A stretch of DNA of 64,000 nt from Nocardia niwae NBRC 108934 = DSM 45340 (GCF_001613465.1 NZ_BDCK01000011.1:109673-173672); one strand, 5' to 3'. Shown: positions 1 through 8,184, counted from the first letter of the stretch. A program made the numbers and translations. The notes: generated by a model from the letters alone, not told the origin.

Positions 1-5
1 TGACC

Positions 6-728
6 ATGAGTACGAACGCAACCTCCACCTCGACGATCAACCGGCGAGGCCTGCTGATCGCCCTGACCGTGGTAGCGGTTCTGCTCGCCACGGTCCTGGT
101 CGGCGGCGAGGCCTACGCCAGGCACACGGTCTCGAACTGCATCAGCTCGCAGTTCGAGAAGGAAATGGGATCGAAGATCGATGTGAGCTTCGGGCCCAAG
201 CCGATGCTGCTCACCTGGATCGACGGCAAGGTGCCGTCGGTGCGCGTGAACAGTGCCGATTCCAAGTTCGGGCCCGCCGTCGGCATGGTGGTGCACGCCG
301 TCTTCCGGGACGTCGACGTCGCCGACCACAACGGCAGCGTGATCGGTAGCTCCTCGGCCGACGTGACCTGGAGCAACGAAGGGATCAAGGAGACACTCGG
401 CGGCATGGTCAGCGGTGTGACCTCCTCGGCGAGTTCCGGCATGCTCACCCTGGCGGTGCTCGGCGGCATCGCCGAACTCCAGCTGAAGCCGCAGATCGTG
501 AACGGCGCAGTACAGGTGGAGACGATGTCGGCGGAACTGCTCGGCATCGGTCTGCCCGCCGATTTCGTGCAGAGCATCGTCGACCTGTTCACTCAGAGTC
601 TGCAGAGCTACCCGCTCGGCATGACCGCGACCGAGGTGAAGGTCACCGATTCGGGCGTCGACGTTCATCTCTCCGGTGGGCGTGCGCAACTCGAGCCCGC
701 CGGTAACAGCTCCGACATGCGCTGCTGA
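6..728 (+). CDS. DUF2993 (LmeA-like) lipid-binding protein
   Basis: A 240-residue protein with a short basic N-terminus and one membrane segment or uncleaved signal at about residues 15-35, followed by an extracytoplasmic domain. The pattern of two repeated beta-rich halves with the motif DVSFGPKP and a later SVRVNSADS stretch fits DUF2993, the family of mycobacterial LmeA, which binds phospholipids in the periplasm and influences lipomannan. Family membership rests on pattern recognition; the exact role is inferred. The ATG at position 6 is close to the window edge, so an upstream start cannot be fully excluded. It converges on deoC, with a hairpin between them. Confidence 0.75.
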   Translation: MSTNATSTSTINRRGLLIALTVVAVLLATVLVGGEAYARHTVSNCISSQFEKEMGSKIDVSFGPKPMLLTWIDGKVPSVRVNSADSKFGPAVGMVVHAVFRDVDVADHNGSVIGSSSADVTWSNEGIKETLGGMVSGVTSSASSGMLTLAVLGGIAELQLKPQIVNGAVQVETMSAELLGIGLPADFVQSIVDLFTQSLQSYPLGMTATEVKVTDSGVDVHLSGGRAQLEPAGNSSDMRC

Positions 729-770
729 CGCGCGGCGGCGCAACATCTTCGGGAGGCGCGGGGGCGAACC

Positions 771-790
771 GGAAGGCCGCGAAGCCTTCC
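771..790. terminator. Hairpin between convergent DUF2993 gene and deoC
   Basis: A perfect 7-bp inverted repeat GGAAGGC / GCCTTCC with a 6-base loop lies between the two convergent stop codons at 728 and 800. There is no U-tract, as is usual for actinobacterial intrinsic terminators. Its placement suits a bidirectional terminator. Confidence 0.5.
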
Positions 791-799
791 CGGCGCCGG

Positions 800-1468
800 T
801 CAGGCCGGGAAACCGTCGAGCACGTCGCGCGACTTGGACAGCCCGAGCCGGGTCGCGCCCGCCGCGATCATCTCCGCCGCCGCCTCCGCGGTTCTGATGC
901 CGCCGCTGGCCTTGACGCCGAGACGGTTGCCGACCGTCTCGGCCATCAATCCCACCGCGTGGGCGCTCGCGCCGCCCGCGGGATGAAATCCCGTGGAAGT
1001 CTTCACGAAATCGGCGCCCGCGCGTTCGGCGACCCGGCACACCTGCACGATCGCTTCGTCCGGCAGCGCGGCGGACTCGATGATCACTTTCAGCAGCGCC
1101 CGATCGCCCACCGCCTCGCGCACCGTGACGATGTCGGCGAGCACCGCGGTGTAATCCCCCGCGCGGGCCGCGCCGACGTCGATGACCATGTCGACCTCGG
1201 CCGCGCCCTGATCCACCGCGAGCCGCGCCTCGGCGCCCTTCACCAGCGAATGATGCTTGCCCGAAGGGAATCCGGCGACTGTCGCGACCACGAGCCCGGG
1301 GGCGCGCACCGGCAACATGGACGGCGACACACAGATCGCGAGCACACCCAACGCCCGCGCGTCTTCGATGAGCGTGTCGACCTCTTCGCGCGTCGCCTCC
1401 GGTGCGAGCAGCGTGTGATCGATCATGGCGGCCACTTCGGCCCTGGTCAGCGACGTGGAACTTGCCAT
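800..1468 (-). CDS. deoC: Deoxyribose-phosphate aldolase DeoC
   Basis: Class I aldolase of 222 residues that cleaves 2-deoxyribose-5-phosphate to acetaldehyde and glyceraldehyde-3-phosphate in nucleoside salvage. The Schiff-base lysine is in the motif FVKTSTGF (about K156), the proton-relay lysine in ALLKVI (about K127) and the acidic residue in MVIDVG (about D97). The open frame continues upstream, but the ATG at 1468 ([11 protein letters not shown]) matches the family N-terminus and gives the usual length. It diverges from the acetyltransferase at 1624. In M. tuberculosis the homologue Rv0478c also lies next to the hbhA region, which supports a conserved block here. Confidence 0.95.
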   Translation of the reverse strand: MASSTSLTRAEVAAMIDHTLLAPEATREEVDTLIEDARALGVLAICVSPSMLPVRAPGLVVATVAGFPSGKHHSLVKGAEARLAVDQGAAEVDMVIDVGAARAGDYTAVLADIVTVREAVGDRALLKVIIESAALPDEAIVQVCRVAERAGADFVKTSTGFHPAGGASAHAVGLMAETVGNRLGVKASGGIRTAEAAAEMIAAGATRLGLSKSRDVLDGFPA

Positions 1469-1623
1469 GGGGTCAGAGTCTGGCACACGCGGCGCGAATT
1501 CCGTTGCGCGCCTGGCGGCACTTCCCGCACACTCGTAACTGATGGCGCATCGGAGAGCGTGACGCCACGGTCGACTGACTAACGTGTGCGGATGGGTCCT
1601 ACTTCGTTCGGGAGGAGACGACT

Positions 1624-2178
1624 GTGCTGATCCGTCGCGAACGCGCCGACGACGCCGTTGCGATCGCGGCGGTGCATCGCAGCGCATTCGCACCGCGCTA
1701 TGCCTCTGCCGACGCGTCCGGTGGTGCGTCCGGCGGCCGGGGTAGCGCGGATCCTCCCGAGGTGGACCTGGTCGCGCAGTTGCGTAGTGACGAGGGCTGG
1801 ATTCCCACGCTCTCGCTGGTGGCGATCGAGCACGACAGCGTGGTCGGTCACCTGTGCCTGACCAGAGCCGCCGTCGGCCCGTTCCCGGTGCTGGCACTCG
1901 GCCCGATCGGCGTTCTCGCCGACCACCAGGGCTCCGGCGTCGGCTCGGCCCTCATGCACGCGGCTCTGGGCGCCGCCGACGCCCTCGACGAACCACTGAT
2001 CGGCCTGCTCGGCAGCCTGGAGTTCTACCCCCGCTTCGGTTTCGTCCCCGCCGCTCGTCTCGGCATCACCCCGGACGACCCGGCTTGGATCAGCCACTTC
2101 CAGGTCCGCTCCCTGTCGGCCTACGACTCCCAGATCGTCGGCGAATTCCATTACGCGGAGCCGTTTTACAACCTTTGA
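1624..2178 (+). CDS. GNAT family N-acetyltransferase
   Basis: A 184-residue single-domain acetyltransferase starting at GTG 1624. The N-terminus [21 protein letters not shown] is the typical first strand and helix of GNAT proteins; [20 protein letters not shown] (about residues 97-116) is motif A, which binds acetyl-CoA pyrophosphate through Q/RxxGx[14 protein letters not shown] is the usual C-terminal strand of the YhbS-like group. The substrate cannot be told from sequence. It is transcribed away from deoC and nothing in its neighbours points to a pathway. Confidence 0.85.
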   Translation: MLIRRERADDAVAIAAVHRSAFAPRYASADASGGASGGRGSADPPEVDLVAQLRSDEGWIPTLSLVAIEHDSVVGHLCLTRAAVGPFPVLALGPIGVLADHQGSGVGSALMHAALGAADALDEPLIGLLGSLEFYPRFGFVPAARLGITPDDPAWISHFQVRSLSAYDSQIVGEFHYAEPFYNL

Positions 2179-2291
2179 GCGGCATCGCTCGGCTCAGGCG
2201 CCTCGATGCGCAGACCCACGCGCTGCACGGTATTCCGCACCTCGACCTCGGTGGGTTCCGCCCCGATCCGGTGCGCGCGGCGTTGCGGACG

Positions 2292-2708
2292 TTAAGCCCA
2301 CGGGTTGATCACGGATACTCCGGCAGCTCGGAAAGGCGCGGTATCGCGAGTGGCGACGGCCATCCGAGCGGCGCCGGCTATCGCGGCGATATATCCGTCG
2401 GCCGTGCCGATCGCGGCTCCGGTGGCGCGGGCCGTGGCCACGAGTTCGGCGTACTGCGCGGAAGCAGTCAGGTCGAATGCGAGTACCCGTTCCGCGAAGA
2501 GAGGTAATACCCGGGCTTCGAACCTGTCGCGCAGATTGTCCCGCCGCCTGCCCGCGGGCATCGCGGCAGTCCCGAACCGCAGCTCGGCCACTGTGATGGC
2601 CGACAGGTACAGAGTGCGCAGCGGTTGAGCATCGATCCGAGCGACTACACGAGAGTCCGGCGCCTTCCGCAGCGGCTCGAGAATGACATTCGTATCGAGG
2701 ATGATCAC
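2292..2708 (-). CDS. vapC: VapC-type PIN-domain RNase toxin
   Basis: A 138-residue PIN domain. The acidic residues that bind Mg2+ are all present: D5 in ILDTNV, E42 in TVAELRFG, D104 in GTADGYIAA and D122 in ATRDTAPF. The closing strand VINPW is typical of FitB/VapC proteins. The GTG start at 2708 overlaps the antitoxin stop by four bases (GTGA), so the two are translationally coupled, as in most vapBC operons. In this family the toxin cleaves RNA, often tRNA, when the antitoxin is degraded. The RNA target is unknown. Confidence 0.9.
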   Translation of the reverse strand: MIILDTNVILEPLRKAPDSRVVARIDAQPLRTLYLSAITVAELRFGTAAMPAGRRRDNLRDRFEARVLPLFAERVLAFDLTASAQYAELVATARATGAAIGTADGYIAAIAGAARMAVATRDTAPFRAAGVSVINPWA

Positions 2709-2962
2709 TCGAACTCCACGGGGGCGACGGGCTGCCGGTCACGGGCGTTCAACTCGTCGAGCTCCTCGTCGGTGAGTTCAACCTCCCGACCGATCTCCGC
2801 CGACATCGATCCGAGCTCGACCTGCGCCACAGGAGTGACGGCTTCGATGAGGATTGCCCGGACTTCCGCCTCCGTGCTGCGCCCATGCTGCGCGGCACGG
2901 ACACGCAGCGCTTCCGAAGGCGCGGCCATCCCTGTGCGGCGCACCTGCGAGGATGAACGCAT
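2705..2962 (-). CDS. vapB: VapB/FitA-type antitoxin
   Basis: An 85-residue protein. Its first half (SQVRR, then ALRVRAAQHGRSTEAEVRAIL) is the ribbon-helix-helix DNA-binding unit of FitA/VapB antitoxins, and its acidic second half (ELTDEELDELNARD) would wrap the toxin. The ATG at 2962 gives the beta-strand QVR at the right place; a start at internal Met12 would lose it. The start codon overlaps the start codon of divergent purU (shared CATG at 2960-2963), so the promoter and ribosome-binding site of each gene lie inside the coding sequence of the other. Confidence 0.85.
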   Translation of the reverse strand: MRSSSQVRRTGMAAPSEALRVRAAQHGRSTEAEVRAILIEAVTPVAQVELGSMSAEIGREVELTDEELDELNARDRQPVAPVEFE

Positions 2963-3851
2963 GAGTTCCGCTCCACCCGCCCTGGACGACCGCCGCTACG
3001 TGCTGACGCTCGGCTGTAAGGATCGTCCGGGCATCATCGCCGGGATCACGTCGTTCATCGCCGAGTTCGGCGGCTCGATCGTGGAGGCGGGGTACCACTC
3101 CGACGTGGAGACGGGCTGGTTCTTCACTCGCCAGGCGATCAAGGCCGCGACGGTGCCGTTCGGGCTCGCGGAGTTGCGTGATCGGTTCGCGGGGGTAGCG
3201 GCGGGCCTGGGACCGGAGACCGAATGGCAGCTGCTGGACTCCAGGTCGCGCCGCCGCGCGGTACTGCTGGTCAGCAAGGACGGTCACTGCCTGCACGACC
3301 TGCTCGGACGCGCCGCCAGCGGTGAGCTGCCCGCCACCATCGAGGCGGTGATCGGCAACCACCCGGATCTCGCGGGGATGACCGAGGCGCACGGGGTGAA
3401 GTTCCATCATGTGCCGTTCCCGAAGGATCCGGCCGAGCGCGGTCCCGCCTTCGAGGAGGTCCGCGCCCTGGTGGACGCGCACGACCCGCACGCGGTGGTG
3501 CTGGCGCGGTTCATGCAGGTGCTGCCCGCCGAGCTGTGTGAGCACTGGGCGGGCAAGGCCATCAACATCCACCACAGCTTCTTGCCCTCGTTCGTCGGCG
3601 CCCGCCCCTACCACCAGGCATTCGCCCGCGGTGTGAAACTGATCGGCGCGACCTGCCACTACGTGACCGCGGAACTGGACGCGGGCCCGATCATCGAGCA
3701 GGACGTCATCCGCATCGACCACGCGGACGAAGTGCGCGACATGGTCCGCCAGGGCCGCGACATCGAGCGGGTGGTGCTCGCGCGCGGACTGCGCTGGCAC
3801 CTCGAGGGACGCGTCCTGGTGCACGGCCGCCGGACGGTCGTCTTCTCCTGA
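2961..3851 (+). CDS. purU: Formyltetrahydrofolate deformylase PurU
   Basis: A 296-residue enzyme that hydrolyses 10-formyl-THF to THF and formate, balancing one-carbon pools and feeding PurT. Residues about 10-90 form an ACT domain (YVLTLGCKDRPGIIAGITSFI) and the remainder a formyltransferase domain with the catalytic INIHHSFLPSFVGARPYHQAF segment and the TAELDAGPII aspartate. The longer open frame is not used: ATG 2961 gives the standard N-terminus and is preceded by a GAGGA ribosome-binding site. The start is shared with the divergent vapB start. Confidence 0.95.
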   Translation: MSSAPPALDDRRYVLTLGCKDRPGIIAGITSFIAEFGGSIVEAGYHSDVETGWFFTRQAIKAATVPFGLAELRDRFAGVAAGLGPETEWQLLDSRSRRRAVLLVSKDGHCLHDLLGRAASGELPATIEAVIGNHPDLAGMTEAHGVKFHHVPFPKDPAERGPAFEEVRALVDAHDPHAVVLARFMQVLPAELCEHWAGKAINIHHSFLPSFVGARPYHQAFARGVKLIGATCHYVTAELDAGPIIEQDVIRIDHADEVRDMVRQGRDIERVVLARGLRWHLEGRVLVHGRRTVVFS

Positions 3852-3870
3852 CCGGCGCGCTCTCGGCGGG

Positions 3871-4914
3871 TCAGCCCGCGAGGTGCGCGCGGGCGGACTT
3901 GCCCGCCGCGGCGAGAACGCGGGCGAGTTCCTCGTTGAACCGCTCATGGGCTTCGACGTTGCCGAGATGGCCGGTGGGCAGCACCTGGTAGCGCACGAGG
4001 CTGCCGGTCTGCCGGAGTATCTCGACGATGCGCTCGGAGTGGACCGGCGGCGTCATGTCGTCGAACTGCCCGGAGATCACCGTCGTGGGCACCACCAGAT
4101 TCCTGGCCGCCTCCCCGACGTCCATCGTGGCGAGCAGGAATCCGAACTTGGAACGCACCCAGGCCGGGCACGACCGCACGATGGCCATGCTGAACTCCAG
4201 CAGGTCGCCTTTCGCCGCGGTGCTGAGGATCTGGCGCGCGAACAGCCAGCGCACCGGCGCGATGGGCGGAAAGACGAGCGGGGCGCCCAGACCCAGCCTG
4301 CCGAACAGGAACGGCAGCGGTACCTTCAGTTGCAGCAACCGCAGCGGGCGGTTGAGCAGCGGCACGACCGTGGTCTCCAGGATCAGCCGATCGGCCGCCG
4401 TATTGGTGAGCAGCACCGCGTGCGCTCGGCGCGCGACCCGCTCCGGGTAACGTCCAGCCCACGCCTGCAGCGTCATGCCGCCGAGACTGTGGCCGACCAG
4501 CACGGCCCGCTGCCCGGGCGCGAGCGCGGCGTCGAGCACCGCGGCCAGGTCGTCGGCCAGCAGCTCCATGGTCACATCGCTCGAGCCGTACTCGCTCTCG
4601 CCATGGCCGCGCTGGTCGTAGGCGATCACGCGATAGTCGCCGGCGAACGCGTTGATCTGCGGATTCCAGTATTCGAGGCAGCAGGTCCAGCCGTGGACGA
4701 GCACGACGGCCGGCTTGTCCGACGGACCGTAGGCGTGTACCCGCAGCCGGGCGCCGTCCCCCGCGCGGACCGGGATCACCTCGCGGGGCGCGGTCGGTGG
4801 ATTGAACGCGGCGGTCTGGTAGGTACGAGAACGCAGGTCGGCACTGTGCGCGGCGCGCAAGCTCCGGAGCAATCCCGGGAAGCTCGTCAACGCGGTCGGC
4901 AGCATGGCACGCAT
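3871..4914 (-). CDS. Alpha/beta hydrolase
   Basis: A 347-residue alpha/beta-hydrolase fold protein. The oxyanion segment is VLVHGWTCC (about 71-79), the nucleophile elbow GHSLGG places Ser143, and the late TGHLGN supplies the histidine. The roughly 50-residue N-terminal extension before the core domain resembles actinobacterial epoxide-hydrolase or lipase-like proteins. The ATG at 4914 has an excellent AAAGGAG ribosome-binding site. Substrate unknown. A perfect inverted repeat at 4930-4950, only 15 bases upstream of the start, suggests control by a TetR-like repressor that is not adjacent. Confidence 0.85.
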   Translation of the reverse strand: MRAMLPTALTSFPGLLRSLRAAHSADLRSRTYQTAAFNPPTAPREVIPVRAGDGARLRVHAYGPSDKPAVVLVHGWTCCLEYWNPQINAFAGDYRVIAYDQRGHGESEYGSSDVTMELLADDLAAVLDAALAPGQRAVLVGHSLGGMTLQAWAGRYPERVARRAHAVLLTNTAADRLILETTVVPLLNRPLRLLQLKVPLPFLFGRLGLGAPLVFPPIAPVRWLFARQILSTAAKGDLLEFSMAIVRSCPAWVRSKFGFLLATMDVGEAARNLVVPTTVISGQFDDMTPPVHSERIVEILRQTGSLVRYQVLPTGHLGNVEAHERFNEELARVLAAAGKSARAHLAG

Positions 4915-4929
4915 CGGACACTCCTTTGT

Positions 4930-4950
4930 GTTACTGCTAGATACAGTAAC
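4930..4950. promoter_or_regulatory. Inverted repeat operator upstream of the hydrolase
   Basis: GTTACTG and CAGTAAC form a perfect 7-bp inverted repeat around a 7-base spacer. The site sits just upstream of the hydrolase ribosome-binding site. Size and symmetry fit a TetR-family operator; the regulator is not identified. Confidence 0.5.
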
Positions 4951-4963
4951 CCCGATTCGCGCC

Positions 4964-4980
4964 GCTTGCTAGTGCAAGCA
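4964..4980. promoter_or_regulatory. GCTTGC-N4-GCAAGC repeat, related to the XRE gene upstream repeats
   Basis: GCTTGC, TAGT, GCAAGC: a 6-bp perfect inverted repeat ending in TGCAAGCA. The same TGCAAGCA and TGCTAG words recur upstream of the XRE regulator at 6617-6645. It lies between the DUF2516 gene end and the hydrolase promoter, so one XRE regulator could act at both places. This is inference from shared words. Confidence 0.4.
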
Positions 4981-5006
4981 CTCTTACCCGTCGGCAGACT
5001 TCTTTC

Positions 5007-5297
5007 TCACCAGCGCGGACCCCGCTGCACCTCGTCCACCTTGGGCCGCACATCGGCCAAGTAGACACCCGTGGCGATGATCGCCGCGAAGGACAGTAGG
5101 CCCAGCCCCGCGGGCGAGAGAAGAAGCACGAGCACAGCCGCCCCGAGAATCGCCAGCCAGATCGGCTTGGTCAGTTTGTCCACCGCGGTGAACGCGTCCG
5201 GACGCTGACGCACGGCGTGGATCAGCGCGAAAATCGTCGCACCGAGCGCCGCCAGCCACAGCACCAGCAGGATCATCCCGGTCAATCCGTGCACCAT
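5007..5297 (-). CDS. DUF2516 small membrane protein
   Basis: About 96 residues with two or three hydrophobic segments (LTGMILLVLWLAALGATIF; ILGAAVLVLLLSPAG; LLSFAAIIATGVYL) and a C-terminus rich in charge (DVRPKVDEVQRGPRW). This is the DUF2516 family, which follows hbhA in mycobacteria (Rv0476). ATG 5297 is preferred because GGTGGGGTG lies in ribosome-binding position; ATGs at 5312 and 5315 have no such site and lie 8-11 bases from a strong hairpin. Function unknown. Confidence 0.75.
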   Translation of the reverse strand: MVHGLTGMILLVLWLAALGATIFALIHAVRQRPDAFTAVDKLTKPIWLAILGAAVLVLLLSPAGLGLLSFAAIIATGVYLADVRPKVDEVQRGPRW

Positions 5298-5322
5298 ATT
5301 CACCCCACCCATCATAGAAGCA

Positions 5323-5355
5323 ACGCCCTCGCACACCAGGGGTGTGCGAGGGCGT
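5323..5355. terminator. Strong 15-bp hairpin after hbhA
   Basis: Positions 5323-5337 and 5341-5355 are perfect reverse complements (15 bp) closed by a 3-base loop AGG. The hairpin begins 24 bases after the hbhA stop codon and ends just before the DUF2516 start, so it may reduce read-through into DUF2516 or protect the hbhA mRNA 3' end. Confidence 0.75.
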
Positions 5356-5379
5356 CGAATCGCCTCAGCCGCGAGCCGT

Positions 5380-6069
5380 TCAGGCCTTCTTGGGGGCGGC
5401 CTTCTTCGCGGGAGCCTTCTTGGCGGCGGCGGGGGTGGTGGCCGCCTTCTTGGCCGGAGCCTTCTTGGCCGCACCGTTCGCGACGGGCGCCGGCGTGGCC
5501 TCGGTGGTCACCTCGACGACCTCGGCCTCGACGACCGGCGCCGGGACGATGTCCGCCTCGGTTTCCACCTCGGCCTCGAGCTTGGCCGGGCGGCCGAGCA
5601 GTCCGTTGACGCGTCCGACCACGTCCTCGGCGCGGCTCACCGCGTCGCCGTAGAGGGTCTCGACCTTGCCGATCCGCTCGTCGACGGTCTGGTTTGCGCG
5701 CAGCCGCTCGATGGTCTCCTCACCGCGAGCGGCGAGGTCGGCGTAGAGGTCCAGCGCCTGCCGGTAGTACTTCTCGGCCAGGGCGCGCAGCTCTTCGGCG
5801 GTGAACTTCTCGCGCAGCTCGGCGAGGTCGTCCGGCAGCTCCGACGGCAGGCCGGACAACCGCTCACGCAGCGTGTCGAACTGCGCCTGCACGTCGGCGG
5901 GGACGTTGGCGAAGCGCTCGCGCGCCTCCTCCACCCGGGCCTGCACCTCGGTGGCGACCGCGCGCTCGCGCACCTGCGCGACCACGTCGTTCACGGCGGA
6001 GTAGAGGGCGTCACCCGCGCCGACGGTGGCGAGCAAGGGCTTGGTGACGGTGGCGTTCTTCTCGGTCAT
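5380..6069 (-). CDS. hbhA: Heparin-binding haemagglutinin homologue (HBHA)
   Basis: A 229-residue surface-associated adhesin-like protein. Residues about 1-20 are mildly hydrophobic (TKPLLATVGAGDALYSAV), about 20-160 are charged heptad-rich coiled coil (RERAVATEVQARVEEARERF and on), then an acidic VE-rich linker, and a lysine-alanine-proline tail with repeated KKAPAKKA units that in mycobacteria binds heparan sulphate. The start ATG 6069 overlaps the XRE stop by four bases (ATGA), so it is coupled to the regulator. In mycobacteria HBHA also associates with lipid inclusions and cell poles; the role here is inferred from homology. Confidence 0.9.
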   Translation of the reverse strand: MTEKNATVTKPLLATVGAGDALYSAVNDVVAQVRERAVATEVQARVEEARERFANVPADVQAQFDTLRERLSGLPSELPDDLAELREKFTAEELRALAEKYYRQALDLYADLAARGEETIERLRANQTVDERIGKVETLYGDAVSRAEDVVGRVNGLLGRPAKLEAEVETEADIVPAPVVEAEVVEVTTEATPAPVANGAAKKAPAKKAATTPAAAKKAPAKKAAPKKA

Positions 6070-6572
6070 GGTGTTTCGTTCTCCTGGCGTGGCGGAGTGT
6101 CGGTTGTCGTGCGCGGAACGTCGCTGTCCCATACGTCCCCCCCTGCCTCGTTTCCCCCGTTTTCCCGGCGAAACGATTCATAGATGTCCAGCAGCACCTG
6201 CTTCTGCCGCTCACTGATCGACGTGTCGGCGAGCAAGGCGTCCCGGACCGGACTGTGCGGCCGCTGCTCGAGATAGCCAGCCCGTACGTACAAGACCTCC
6301 GAGGAGACCCGCAGCGCTTTCGCGATCTGCGTGAGCACTTCGGCGGACGGATTACGCAGTCCGCGCTCGATCTGACTGAGGTACGGATTGCTCACCCCCG
6401 CCAGCTGGGCGAGCTGACGCAGCGAGACTTGCGCGGCTTCCCGCTGCGCCCTGATGAAGCCTCCGATGTCGTGCGCCGCATTGACGACGCGACCCCCTCG
6501 TTCCCCGATGCCGGACGAGTGCTCGTCCGATCTCTCGGTGTACTCGGCGGAAACCTCGGGCTGGTCTGCCAT
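6066..6572 (-). CDS. XRE family transcriptional regulator (Rv0474-like)
   Basis: A 168-residue protein with a disordered N-terminus, a Cro/C1-type helix-turn-helix at about residues 38-95 (FIRAQREAAQVSLRQLAQLAGVSNPYLSQIERG) and a C-terminal helical tail. Homologues precede hbhA in mycobacteria (Rv0474). ATG 6572 is preferred over the adjacent GTG 6575 because AGAAGG lies six bases before it. It overlaps hbhA (ATGA). Short repeats with TGCTAGCA/TGCAAGCA words directly upstream suggest autoregulation. Confidence 0.88.
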   Translation of the reverse strand: MADQPEVSAEYTERSDEHSSGIGERGGRVVNAAHDIGGFIRAQREAAQVSLRQLAQLAGVSNPYLSQIERGLRNPSAEVLTQIAKALRVSSEVLYVRAGYLEQRPHSPVRDALLADTSISERQKQVLLDIYESFRRENGGNEAGGDVWDSDVPRTTTDTPPRQENETP

Positions 6573-6616
6573 CACTCACCTTCTGGCGGTTGTACGGGTT
6601 CGATTCTAGGTCAGGG

Positions 6617-6645
6617 TGCTAGCTATTGCAAGCAGTCTGCTAGCA
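6617..6645. promoter_or_regulatory. Clustered TGCTAGC / TGCAAGCA words upstream of the XRE gene
   Basis: Within 29 bases there are TGCTAGC (6617), TTGCAAGCA (6626) and the palindrome TGCTAGCA (6638). They lie 45-73 bases upstream of the XRE start, in the promoter interval. TGCAAGCA recurs at 4973-4980. Likely operator half-sites for the XRE regulator; binding is inferred. Confidence 0.45.
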
Positions 6646-6676
6646 GTGTTTCGGCAAACGTTCCGCGTGCCGCGGA

Positions 6677-8020
6677 TCACCCGCCGAACATCAGATGGGA
6701 AATCGTGTAGATCGCCAGTCCGGCAAGCGAACCGACGACGGTTCCGTTGATCCGGATGAATTGCAGATCCCGGCCGACCTGCAATTCGATCTTCTTGCTC
6801 GCTTCTTCGGCATCCCACCGGGCAACCGTGTCGGTGACCAGGGTGCTGATCTCACCGGCATAGTTTTCCACCAAGTACCGCGCGCCGCGGTCGATCCAGC
6901 CGTCGACGTTGGCGCGCATATCCGCGTCGTCGCGCAATCGCTCACCGAGCTGCTGCACGTTCTCGGCGACCTTGCGCCGCAGCGTGCTGCGCGGATCGTC
7001 GGCGGACTCCAGGATCAGCCGCTTCGCCGCCCGCCAGGTGGCCGAGGCCAGTCCGGTGATCTCCTCGCGGCCCATGATCTGCGCCTTGATGCGCTCGGCT
7101 TTCTTGATCATGGCATCGTCGAATTGCAGGTCCTCGGCGAATTCCTCCAGGAAACGGTTCGCGGCCAGGCGCACTTCGTGCTCCGGATCGGAGCGGATTT
7201 TCCAGGTGAACTCGACCAGTTCGCGATAGATCCGTTCCGAAAGCAGGATGTTGACGAATTTCGGCGCCCATTGCGGGGCGTCCCGCAGCACGATCCGATC
7301 GATCGTCTCCTGAGAGCCGAGCGCCCACTGGTGCGCGCGCTCGGCGAGCAGGTCCAGCAGCGCCAGCTGCCGGTTGTCGGCGAGCAGTTCGGCCAGCACG
7401 CGCCCGATCGGCGGACCCCACAGCGGCTCGGCGATCCGCTTGACGATGGTGTTGTCGATGACCTGTTCCACGTCCTCGTCGCGCAGTACGCCGACGACGG
7501 CCCGCAGGAGCGTCGAACTCTCCTGGGCCACCCGTGCGGCGTGCCCGGGATCGGCCATCCAGCGTCCGACCCGCAGGGAGATCTGGGCCGAACTCAGTTT
7601 CGCCGACACCACCTCCGGCGCCAGGAAGTTCGTGCCGACGAAGGTGCCGAGGCTGGCGCCGAGCTGGTCTTTCTTCCGCCGGATGATCGCCGTGTGCGGA
7701 ATGGGCAGGCCGAGCGGATGACGGAACAGGGCGGTCACCGCGAACCAGTCCGCCAGCGCGCCGACCATGCCGGCCTCCGACGCGGCGCGCAGGTAGCCGA
7801 CCCAGTCGCCACCCGCCCCGCGCGACTCGGTCCAGCGGCAGAACAGATAGATCGCGGTGGCCAGCGCGAGCAGGCCGGTGGCGAACGCCTTCATGCGCCA
7901 GAGGTCACGACGCTTGGCCGCCTCGTCGAGCACGGCGGCCAAGCCGACGGGCGCGGCGGCAGGCGCGGCGGGGCCGTCCGCCACCGCGGTGTTGCCGGGA
8001 GCTTTCTCCATGCCTCCCAT
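6677..8020 (-). CDS. DUF445 domain membrane protein
   Basis: About 447 residues. After an alanine/proline-rich cytoplasmic start there is a transmembrane helix (ATGLLALATAIYLFCRW), the conserved DUF445 segment EAGMVGALADWFAVTALFRHPLGLPIPHTAIIRRKKDQLG, a long helical region, and a second membrane helix at the C-terminus (VGSLAGLAIYTISHLMFGG). Homologous to Rv0473 beside the hbhA operon. Start is ATG 8020 or 8011; the GGGAGG before 8011 is too close to be convincing. Function unknown in the family. Confidence 0.85.
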   Translation of the reverse strand: MGGMEKAPGNTAVADGPAAPAAAPVGLAAVLDEAAKRRDLWRMKAFATGLLALATAIYLFCRWTESRGAGGDWVGYLRAASEAGMVGALADWFAVTALFRHPLGLPIPHTAIIRRKKDQLGASLGTFVGTNFLAPEVVSAKLSSAQISLRVGRWMADPGHAARVAQESSTLLRAVVGVLRDEDVEQVIDNTIVKRIAEPLWGPPIGRVLAELLADNRQLALLDLLAERAHQWALGSQETIDRIVLRDAPQWAPKFVNILLSERIYRELVEFTWKIRSDPEHEVRLAANRFLEEFAEDLQFDDAMIKKAERIKAQIMGREEITGLASATWRAAKRLILESADDPRSTLRRKVAENVQQLGERLRDDADMRANVDGWIDRGARYLVENYAGEISTLVTDTVARWDAEEASKKIELQVGRDLQFIRINGTVVGSLAGLAIYTISHLMFGG

Positions 8021-8040
8021 TCTGCTGTGCGTGGCGAAAT

Positions 8041-8064
8041 GGGCGAGCGGGCGAGCGGGCGAGG
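8041..8064. repeat. Three tandem 8-bp units
   Basis: GGGCGAGC is repeated three times with one change in the last base, 21 bases upstream of the DUF445 start. A minor microsatellite-like tract in the divergent promoter interval; no function can be assigned. Confidence 0.7.
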
Positions 8065-8184
8065 ACACGCCAGGCGCGCCCGACACTGTGGTTCCTACCG
8101 CATCCGCGCCCAAAAGCGCATATCACGGGTATCGGGGACCTAAGCTGGTAGCCACCGGAGCACATACGAACGAGGGAGCCCACG

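Noticed and set aside
1579..2151. A 190-codon minus-strand frame over the acetyltransferase gene
   Set aside because: It is the shadow of a clear GNAT gene and its Gly/Glu/Gln-rich product shows no family features.
5007..5474. A 155-codon version of the DUF2516 gene with a proline/arginine-rich leader
   Set aside because: The leader is the hbhA lysine-rich tail read in another frame and crosses the terminator hairpin; the hydrophobic domain starts at 5297-5315.
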